This document shows, one piece after another, positions 56,052 through 64,000 of a stretch of 64,000 bases of DNA. The position numbers were made by a program, and so were the translations under genes. This stretch comes from Cordia subcordata (Eukaryota; Streptophyta; Magnoliopsida; Boraginales; Cordiaceae): positions 1-64,000 of the forward strand of contig JAPTOF010000032.1 of assembly GCA_028554755.1 (NCBI GenBank). The letters are read 5' to 3'. Position 1 is the first letter of the stretch. Every line of letters begins with the position of its first letter. Below the pieces are notes generated by a model that saw only the letters and a list, made by a program, of their open reading frames with translations, had not been told where the DNA came from and made no database searches.

Positions 56052-57171
56052 TGATATTCCTTGATTTGCTTGGTATATTGACGCCATTAGCTTGCATTTT
56101 AGATGGATTCTAGAGCTTTATAAGTACAACTACATGGTATTTTGTGCATTAAAGTTAATAAGGCTTCCTTGATAAGGTTTGCATGCTCTAGTGTTCATTT
56201 GAGTCATTTTGAAAGTGTAAAGTATGTTTAATGTATTCTAAGTGCCCTTGAATGATGAGTGAGTGCCAAGATAGAATTTGAGCAAAATTTAGGTGCCTAC
56301 GCATGTCTTAGGGTTCAATTTCATGTTTAGAAGGGTAATTGTGTGCATACCGGGTGCGTGATTGCTTAATTGATGGACAAGTATGCATTGCTTATGTGAA
56401 ATCTTTAAGACTCTTGCTTATTTTCTTCTTGTTTTTATTCTAGCCTTTTATTAGTTAGATTATATTATAGCATTAGATTAGACTTTAGATATAACTTACT
56501 TTAGTAGGTTAAGTAATTATTTAGGATAATATAGGCTACTAGTAATGTATAGTAGCTTAATAGAACATTTTATATATTAGTTCATTAGTATATCAACTTA
56601 GTATAGTTTTTATACAAGTATAATAGTATGGTAATAATATAGTAATTCAGTGTCGGCATTGTATCAATATTAGTTTATCATATTTGCAGTATATTTTATT
56701 ACTTATTTTGCATGCTTCATACTTGCACATCATAAGAAAAACAACAGCAATTAATTCCTTCAGTCTTCACAATCACGTGCACACCACAATTAAGCCATGC
56801 ATGCATTGCTCATTTCCTTTTCGGCCTTAATTGAAATGCAAGCTGTTATCTTATCTCCACTTTCAGTTTTGAATTCAAAAAGGAGTAGCAACTTCTGGAC
56901 TGACTTTTAGCAACAAGAGAGGAGTTCAAATTCAAAAGAAAAAGAAGAAAGAAAGGTTGGAATCCTTGGGATAGAGGCTGTTGCGATTTTTCAGCACATT
57001 GTTGGTACCTGAAAGGGAGAGAGAGCTCGACCAGAATCATCTTTAAAAAGAGGGTTGCTGCACTTGTGCAGGGGGGTCAGCAAACTCGTTCAAAAAAAAA
57101 AAAGAGAGGGCTACTGCACTTGTGTAGTGAATTCAGCAAGTTCGTCCAAAAAAGAGTGGCTCTATCAAATG
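56052..57171 (+). repeat. B2 3' LTR, truncated
   Basis: About 1.12 kb homologous to 40562-41682, starting TGATATTCC and stopping after AGAGTGGCTCTAT, where C-type LTR sequence begins. The missing part includes the LTR end. Confidence 0.85.
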
Positions 57172-58030
57172 CAAACACGTCTAGGGCATGGCATTCATGA
57201 ATACATTGAACTATCTAACAACTAAACACGTGGACATGCTTAGATTGCTCTAATTTAGGTAATAGCACCTGACATGTAAGCAGTCAAAGCTAATCTTGTT
57301 ATTAACATGGAAACATACATATAGACATCGATGAATACACAATCCACTCCATGGATGCATCATATAAACACATAGACATGCTCACACAATGATTTAGAAG
57401 TGGTTAATAGCAAAATAGGCTTCAATATATATATGCTACTTCATTGAGGCATATTATCAAACCCTTAAACATGTATTGTAATAAGCCATGGAAACCCTAA
57501 AAACAAAGCATGTTTATATAAATCCATCAACTATCATTGGAATAAAGTAGTAAATCAACCCATAATACAAGTGTAAATCACCCTACATGCTCTAGTTAAA
57601 CATAGATTAAACTAGGATGAAAAAATTTTTATCCTTAGCCATCTCTTTACAATCAAGAGCAAAAACCCTAAATCCTTGTGTGTGATCCACCAAAGATGCT
57701 TGGTTCCTAGTGTAGATATTTATGGGTGAGTGTGTATAAGGTGACTAAGAATTAGAGTTTAGTAGGTGTAAGATGGGGTTCAAACCATAGCCCAAGAATG
57801 TTGAAAATCAAGCTTTTATAGACATCTTTCATGCCCAGTCGATCGACCGATAAAATCTTCATAGCAAGCCAGTACACAAAAAGGGATTCTCTGGTCATGC
57901 TGGATGACCTAGCTGGTTAAATGACTCTGGGCTTTTACTTGATCGACTGATTCTTCATCCTTTATGCTTCTGATCTTCATCTCACGTCTCGTACCTCTCT
58001 ATCTTAATCTCAAACTTGTTCTTGCCAAAT
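57172..58030 (-). repeat. C-type LTR remnant 1
   Basis: Diverged relative of the C/solo LTR family, minus orientation. It shares the block around CACATAGACATG, GCATATTATCAAAC and the promoter zone: TATAAAAG (57813-57820) with TCGATCGACCG (57839-57850) just upstream, a decayed form of the GGTCGACC motif. The LTR end is missing at the 57171/57172 joint. Confidence 0.75.
57813..57820 (-). promoter_or_regulatory. TATA box of C-type LTR remnant
   Basis: TATAAAAG on the minus strand, with TCGATCGACC about 20 bp upstream, as in the C LTR. Confidence 0.5.
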
Positions 58031-58600
58031 TTAGGCAACATAATTACCATTTTTAACTTCAATATATTCTACCATAAGATCAAAGTTACACTCTAACGGT
58101 AATTGCTATACCTAGAAGCTTATCACAAAACAATGTGAACTTTGTCTTTGACCTATTAAATAACCAACCATAATGCCCCTTTTATGCACACCCATAGCTA
58201 AGGACCACAGCTAAGGCCAGTCCTTTGGCCCTTGTACTATTACTGCCTTAGTTGCATATTCTCTATTGGGTCTCTTGTCCTATAAACAACCATTCGTGGT
58301 CATGGATCCTTAATCTTGAGAACGACCCTTTAGCCAAATAACTGATACACCCTTAAAGATAGTATTACTATATCTAGATTTGGATGATCAATAGGACAAT
58401 CCTAAGGGGGCACATAGATTCCATATTACATATACACATTCCAACTAATTAAAACTTGACACTCAACACACAAGGCTATTGATTTTAATAAAATAAATCT
58501 CACCCACAGTGAATCAAAGCACCAAATACTAACATCGTTAGTCCATTAACATATGCTCAAGATTAAGAGCAATGGTCACTTGTTAGCAATCGTATCTTGG
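58031..58600. other. Unassigned stretch, probably old repeat
   Basis: No open frame and no match to the other elements in the window. The style (short A/T-rich phrases such as AAGGCCAGTCCTTTGGCCCT) resembles copia LTRs, but I find no LTR ends or target duplication. Confidence 0.4.
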
Positions 58601-59175
58601 TTTCTTTCTTTTCATAATACGTGGGATTTGGGTGATGGGTAAACTATGAGGGTTGCTCTTAGCTAACTACTAACTAATACCCTAGTTCATCCCTAGGACT
58701 CTATGTGGGTCAATCCCCAGGTGATGTCTTTCTAGAGGCACGGTGTGGTCTTTATGACCTAGGGCCTTAAGGTTGACTAACTAGCTTCTTAGGTGACCTA
58801 GATTGAACCTGCCATAGTGCTTAAACCATTAGCCAGTTTAAAGCCAAGACCTAGTGCCGACTAAACCTATTCAGAAACCTATTGGTTGGGTTTAAAGTCA
58901 AAGGAGACTTGGTTTAAGCTAGCCCTAAGTTACACATTGTCAATCTAGGGTCACAATAGTAGGACTAGATCATTTTAGGCACAATCATACATGTTTCTTA
59001 CTATGGCATTCGCAAATATATAGACATACTCGACTATCAAATATTGTCATGCAAGGATTACATCATCTTATGCATTAGAAACCAACATGTATGTAGTACT
59101 GAGGTCATATTTACTATTAGGCATGCAAACGTGAACATAAGCATTACTTCATATAATCCATACACACACACATAG
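58601..59175 (-). repeat. C-type LTR remnant 2, cut by copia insertion
   Basis: Homologous to about 19170-19760 of the C LTR (GGTCTTTATGACCTAGGGCC, AAACCTATTGGTTGGGTTTA). It stops at CACATAG, immediately before the copia LTR begins. It is the U5-side half, whereas remnant 1 is the U3-side half, and the order is wrong for one LTR, so two LTRs are involved. Confidence 0.75.
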
Positions 59176-60652
59176 TGAAGAAATTCTATGGAACTTTTTA
59201 CAAGAATTCATCCAGGATCAAGATCTTGAGAACTGAAAAGTTCACAAAGAACACGAGAATACCTGGATATTTGTGACACGAATATATGTTCTTAATAAGT
59301 AGCCTAACAGAAGCTTTGTTCTCCTTTCTCTTCGTATGCAGCAAAGATCTACTTATGGAGGCTAGGGTTTTCTTTTGGGAAGGACGTTTTTTTTCTTCGT
59401 GAAAAACTAATGACAATGAAAAATACGTACAATTATTCTACTTTATAGAACAAAATGAGTTGGGCCTTTTCAAGTTCCAGGCTCCATTTCTCCAACCCAG
59501 TTAAGCCTAAACCTTTTATGGCCTTTGGACTTCTCAAGTCCAAGACACATTTTGGAATTATATCATTATTTAATTCTTAACCTAATTAGCCTAAGATTTA
59601 ATTGATGTCATATTTTCTGTGCTAGCAAAAAATAGATGAAATTAAATTCGTGACCTATTAATATTAAATATTTCATTCTCAATTAAATATTCAGGCATAT
59701 TAATTATTTATTCCTTTATTGAATTTACAATTAAATAATGGGATATTTAATTCTCAATTAAAAATAATCGATCAATTTATGAATAAAATTTTCAACCTTT
59801 TGCGTGGCTCCGTAGGTTCAAACTAAATCAGATAATACAAGGACAATTTTTGTACTAATCGAAGATACCATCTAGTAATGGTTCCTGATATTCAGATAAG
59901 CTGAATGGTTACAAAGCAACTGTCAATGAATTGGGCGACTTTGGTAGATCCCTGATGACCCTTGATATTCCAAAATAATCTTAAAAGCATGGTTAGCTAT
60001 CAAACCCTTAATCAATTGCTCCATATTAAGTCCTTATCTCGTCATTACCCATCAAGACACAACTCCGTGGCACATCACGCAAAAAGTTTTGGCCAAAGAC
60101 TTATGAGTTAGGACTAGCTAGAATATCATTCTCCCAATACCTAAAGTGGGTTAATCCCACATTGTCTTGCACATCAACTTCACGATACTTGCTTGCACCC
60201 AATAACCTTCGTCACCAAATTGGAAATTCGGGTACATTGACACCAAAGTACAAGAAGTAATTCATAATCCTCCACGACAATCTCAGGTCGAAGTGAATAC
60301 TGCAACCATGTGCACCACAAACAATTCTTTGATAGTAGGGTAAGTACTATAGAATGCTTGTAAGCGAGTCATACTCAGTAAGTGTGTTTCCACATCATAC
60401 CTCTTTGTCACACTGGTGTTCCAACACCCATTGGTCATGAGAATAACCAACCCATGTGACAGATAATGACCTTTACTCGATGGAATTGACGTCCTAGTAT
60501 TAATTCCATTATTTGGCTATGCATAGAATTTAAGAATAATCAGAACGAAGATGGTGCCTTATGATAAAATTGCCAATATTATTAAGAAAACCCATAGGTG
60601 AACAATTCTAGAAATACAATAGATAACTAACTTTAGGACACTATTCCTAACA
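59176..60652 (-). repeat. Copia 3' LTR
   Basis: 1477 bp on the minus strand from TGTTAGGAATAG (at 60652) to AATTTCTTCA (at 59176). The frame 59198-59416 lies inside it and is not a gene. No second copy is present in the window to confirm the ends. Confidence 0.8.
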
Positions 60653-60666
60653 ATCTCCTACTTGGA
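60653..60666 (-). promoter_or_regulatory. Copia polypurine tract
   Basis: CCAAGTAGGAGAT directly before the LTR start on the minus strand, in the classic 'AAGTGGGAGATTGTTAGG' arrangement of plant copia elements. Confidence 0.8.
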
Positions 60667-61149
60667 TTAAAGTGAGTCAAATCTATATGTCATATGCATC
60701 TTCTATCAATGTAAATCAAACTCCTTGATCTCGAGGGCCTTAGTAAATGGGTCAACCAAATTCTCTCTACTATTGATCTTTTGCATAATGACGCCACCTC
60801 TAGTTACAATCTCTTGGATTAAGTGATAACGTCCTAGCACATGTTTGGCTTTCTGGTAGGATCAAGGTTTCTTACCTTGAGCAACTATCACCAAAGATTG
60901 TAACTACACTAGCTAAGTTAGGAACAATCCCAAGCTTAGCAACGAATTTCTTGAGCCAAAACTGCTTCCTTCGCTATATTAGATGCTACTATGTATTTAG
61001 CCTCGTAGATAGATTTAGCCACTGTCTGTTGTTTGGAACTCTTCTAGCAAATAGCTCCACGATTTAACGTAAACATAAACCCAGACATGCTCTTAATATC
61101 ATCCCAATCTGATTGAAAACTCGAATCAATATAACCCACTAATTTCATG
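60667..61149 (-). pseudogene. pol: Copia RNase H, broken
   Basis: The minus strand reads, with frame changes, RYHLIQEIVT and NLVDPFTKALEI near 60730-60850 (the end of copia pol), and upstream SDWDDIKSMSGFMFTL-like and RGAICWKSSKQQTVAKS-like text (about 60960-61120), the typical RNase H start. Stops interrupt it several times. Confidence 0.8.
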
Positions 61150-62460
61150 TCAAAATCCCCATGGATGAGCCACAGGTCTTTGGCATTTTCTCAAAGACTT
61201 AAGGATGATCTTTACCACTTTCCAATGTCTTTCACTGGGATTAGATTGGTACCTACTGCCCACTCCTAAAGAGTATGCCATCTTCAGTCGTGTACATGTC
61301 ATAGCATACATAATAGATCTTATTGCTAAAGTATAAGGGACTCTATTCATTCATTCTCTCTTTTAAGGAGTTGAGGGACAATCTCTCTTGGAGAGAGAAA
61401 TTCCACGGTGTATCACAATATAGCCTTTCTTGGAATTTTCCTTGTTGAAACTCTTCAGCACGATATGTATGTATATGGATTGGGACAATCCCAAGAACCT
61501 TTTAGACTTGTCTCTATAGATCTTGATCCCGAGGGTATAAGAAGTCTCTTCTAGATCCTTCGAGAGAACTAAGATGAAAACCATAACTTCAAAATCTCTA
61601 ATGCTGGGATATCATTTCCTATAAGGAGAATGTCATCCACATACAATACTAAGAGTCTAACTACATGTCCGTTAGCCCATTTATGGATGCAAAGCTCTTC
61701 TTCATTCTTAGCAAAGCCATACATTTTGACAACCTTATCAAAACATTTGTTCTAACTCCAAGAAGCCTGCCCATAAATAGACTTATGAAGCTTACACACT
61801 TTACACTTATCTGTGGATGTGAACTATTCAGGTTATGTCACGTACATTTCCTTTTCTAGCTCATCATTAAGGAAAATTTTTTGGACATCCATTTGACAAA
61901 TTTCATAGTCTAAGTGCGGAGCTATAGCAAGCATGATGTGAATTGACTTCAGCATTACTGCAAGGGAAAATGTTTTATCATAGTCAATACCATGGCATTG
62001 CTAATATCCCTTACTAACCAAACGAGCTTTGTAGGTCTCCACATTCCCATCTACTTCTCGCTTTTATTTGAATACCCACTTATACCCCATGGGCTTTAAC
62101 CCTTCGGGTAGATCAACTAATGTCTATACGTTATTGACCTTCACAGATTCCAAGGCCTTAAGCCATTCTTCAGAGTCATGCCTTTGTATGGCATCCATAT
62201 AGGTGATCAAATCCTTATCATTCATATCTAGTTCAATGGGATCATCGTCTCGAACAAGGAATCCATACTTAGCTAGTTTACGTGATACTCTACTAGATCT
62301 CCTAAGTGATGCCTTTATAATTGTTTCAGGGTTTGGTTCCTTAAGCTTATCCTATCTTGTATGTTTAATTGAAGGTGTCCAGATTTCACTGTGCTCAATA
62401 GTAAATGCAGACTCTCTTGTTCAAGAAACTTTTTCTCTAAAAAGACTACTCTAACGGAAA
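61150..62460 (-). pseudogene. pol: Copia reverse transcriptase, broken
   Basis: Open pieces: MNRVPYTLAIRSIMYAMTCTR and SLGVGSRYQSNPSERHWKVV (61150-61350); DLEETSYTLGIKIYRDKSKR (61363-61584); the catalytic YVDD followed by ILLIGNDIP (61632-61643 and flank); upstream, the DVQKIFLN and YKARLVSKGY-like blocks (61860-62080). The linker reads DDDPIELDMNDKDLI (62200-62250). Ty1/copia RT uses YVDD, unlike the FMDD of the gypsy elements here. Confidence 0.88.
61632..61643 (-). other. Copia RT active site YVDD
   Basis: Codons TAT GTG GAT GAC on the minus strand. Confidence 0.9.
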
Positions 62461-63447
62461 CAAACACCTTTTATTCTTTAACATGATAGAAGTCATTTCA
62501 CTTAAACTCTTTAGGGTACCCTACGTATCTACATTTGTCAGATTTTGGTTCTAGCTTGTTAATTTGAAGACATTTGATGCACGTTAAACACCCTTAAACA
62601 CTAAGGTAAAGCTAGCTCAAACAGTAATCCTAAACATAAAAAATCCCATATTTAAGGGAGTGATTAGTGCTAATGTGCTCCAACAGCTCCCTATCTTATC
62701 CCCAAAAATTTGAATTTTTTCAAAATCCCAAAACAAAACACCCATATACAGGGGTTTTTTTCATCCCCTAAAGCCAAAATCCAAATCCAATCCCCTATTT
62801 CCGATAGGTTTAAGACTGTAATATTTTAAAATAAGATAGCTATTGGAGTAAAACAAAAATACGGATTCCTTAAATTGAGAGTTTGATATTGGAGTAGAAC
62901 TAAAAATAGGGGATCCCAAATTCTAAGAAAATGACTCAAATTACTAAAATTTGGGAAAAAAATAAGGGGGCTATTGGAGACAACCTAAGAGAGTATTGAT
63001 CTACAACTATGCCACATCTCATATAGTGGTTTTTCCACTAACTTGCAAGGTACTTTATTCAATATACAAGTGGCTCTCCTAAGAGCATATCCCCAAAAGG
63101 ATATAGGCAGATTCTTGCATCCCATCATGGATCGAACCATGTCTAATAGTGTTCAATTTCTCCTTTCAGATACACCATATGTTGTGGTATACCTAGAGAA
63201 GTCCATCGTGATAGAATTCCACTTTTTTCTAGGTAACTCAAAAATTCACTGGAAAGACATTCCCCTCTATGATCAAATCACAGGATCTTAATACTACTTC
63301 CAGTTTGTTTTTCTACCTAAATCTTGTATCTCTTGAACATTTCAAAAGACTCTAATTTACATCTCATCAAATAAACATACCCATTCCTAGATAGTTCATC
63401 AGAGAACATGATCAAGTAAGAATACCAACCACTAGCACTAGTGCTCA
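62461..63447 (-). pseudogene. pol: Copia integrase, interrupted by a MITE
   Basis: Minus-strand integrase C-terminal half. Text at 62989-63300 matches the usual copia 'LLGYALETAAYIL'/'KSVPKTPYE' region in broken frames (for example PSKVPSIWSD and SVVVDQYSLR on the complementary reading). The frame is lost at the MITE (62674-62985) and around the 26-bp duplication at 63428-63474. The catalytic DDE triad cannot be followed in one frame. Confidence 0.65.
62671..62988. mobile_element. Tourist-like MITE with TAA target duplications
   Basis: 312-bp insertion (62674-62985) bordered by TAA at 62671-62673 and 62986-62988. The ends form an imperfect terminal inverted repeat: TGTGCTCCAACAGCTCCCT at one end and, reverse complemented, GGTTGTCTCCAATAGCCCCCT at the other. 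The match extends inward to CTTATTTTTTTCCC. No coding capacity. The 3-bp TAA duplication and the CTCCAAYAGC ends fit the PIF/Harbinger Tourist group. Confidence 0.72.
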
Positions 63448-63474
63448 TTACCTACCACTAGCACTAGTGCTCAT
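63428..63474. repeat. 26-bp-period tandem duplication with a palindromic core
   Basis: ACCACTAGCACTAGTGCTCAT occurs at 63428-63448 and 63454-63474. Each contains the perfect 12-bp palindrome AGCACTAGTGCT. It lies at the start of the integrase core and breaks the frame. Confidence 0.85.
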
Positions 63475-63771
63475 GCAGCCATAGACATCAGTATGTACAA
63501 GGTCCAAGAGTTCTGTAGCTAGATCACCTGTTCCAGTAAAGAGGGAATTGGTCATTTTCCTAGGTAGACAAGACGTACAAGTTAGAAGTGATTCAAGATC
63601 ACCAATGTCAAGAAACCTTTCCTTGAACAACTTGTGAATCCTATCCTTACTAATATGACCAAGCCTACAGTGCCAAAGATACATATCAGAAGCAGTCCCT
63701 ATTCTGGGACGTTTATTGCTAACATGAAAGATGTGCACAGGTTGTGTCAAAATATAAATCCAATGTTCCAA
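63448..63771 (-). pseudogene. pol: Copia GAG-pre-integrase and integrase start
   Basis: 107-codon frame with the pre-integrase HHCC signature: LWHCRLGHISKDRIHKL, then CTSCLPRKMTNSLFTG, then ATELLDLVHTDVYGCMST, which opens the catalytic core (Asp of HTDVYG). It ends at the tandem duplication. The piece just upstream (63772-64000) belongs to the protease side of the polyprotein but is not readable. Confidence 0.88.
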
Positions 63772-64000
63772 TCATTCATTAAAAGAACTAATATTATTCA
63801 AAATAATGTCAATACCATTATTGGAAATTCTAAAGACATGTCCATCTTGGGTTGAACGCCCAATTGGAAAAATGTTCAAAACAAAATCCAAACAAAAGAA
63901 ACATTAGAAAGACTCGAGTTCATGGAATTGATAGTGATAGCTAAATACCCCAATGCCGACTAGAACATGATTCTCATTGCCAACGCTTAGGTATCACTCT
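63772..64000 (-). other. Copia region upstream of pre-integrase, unreadable
   Basis: About 230 bp, minus strand, expected to hold the end of the protease-integrase spacer (short phrase DGHVFRISNN on the complementary reading). Stops prevent a domain call. The window ends inside it. Confidence 0.45.

Larger units (their letters stand above)
59176..64000 (-). mobile_element. Ty1/copia retrotransposon, minus strand, partial
   Basis: From the low-coordinate side: 3' LTR, polypurine tract, RNase H, RT, integrase, GAG-pre-integrase; the 5' part is beyond the window. The gene order IN-RT-RH is that of copia. It is inserted into C-type LTR remnant 2. The bases next to the LTR are CATAG; the other duplication is out of view. 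All domains carry stops or frameshifts. Confidence 0.9.

Noticed and set aside
57172..59175. A single complete C-type LTR
   Set aside because: The U3-side half comes before the U5-side half in an orientation where it should come after, so these are parts of two different LTRs.

Overview
This window looks like plant nuclear DNA, probably from an angiosperm, made almost entirely of nested LTR retrotransposons. I see no host gene, no tRNA or rRNA gene and no CRISPR array. The plant assignment rests on the element families: Ty3/gypsy elements of the Athila type (tRNA-Asp primer sites, the 'GKACHLP..AYWA.KALNFDL' integrase tail, an FMDD reverse transcriptase, a DLGSS protease), a plant-type Ty1/copia element and a Tourist-like MITE.

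The dominant structure is a very large inverted repeat. Bases 1-26151 are repeated in reverse complement at 28977-55139, around a single-copy spacer of about 2.8 kb (26152-28976). The left arm runs off the start of the window, so its real outer end is not seen. Paired coordinates always add up to about 55126-55140, so there is no large indel between the arms. The inner joint lies inside an LTR of element C, beside a TA run, and shows a 3-bp overlap (ATA).

Each arm, read from the centre outward, holds: (1) element C, an Athila-like element with 1.7-kb LTRs. The left copy (18908-28979, minus) is nearly complete, with the gag, primer site and truncated 5' LTR lying mainly in the spacer. The right copy (28977-36222, plus) starts at the gag-pol boundary. 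(2) Element D, into which C is inserted: a rearranged, non-autonomous relative in which RT, RNase H and integrase are replaced by an unrecognised coding stretch. D also carries a solo LTR with a perfect GTCTC target duplication. (3) Element B, with 2.45-kb LTRs, joined to D's 3' region. (4) A 380-bp LTR fragment fused directly to a second, gag-less copy, B2.

Right of the palindrome, B2's 3' LTR ends at about 57171. It is followed by two remnants of C-type LTRs (57172-58030 and 58601-59175) with an unassigned stretch between them. A Ty1/copia element on the minus strand follows (3' LTR 59176-60652, then RNase H, RT, integrase and GAG-pre-integrase to the window edge). Its integrase region is interrupted by a 312-bp MITE with TAA target duplications.

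No element here appears able to move by itself: every pol has stops or frameshifts. The conserved parts are LTR promoters, primer sites, polypurine tracts with a hairpin, and a roughly 45-bp element just after the pol stop. The differences between arms that I compared by eye are mostly short indels and local patches. Because of this, both a recent fold-back duplication and an assembly artefact remain possible.
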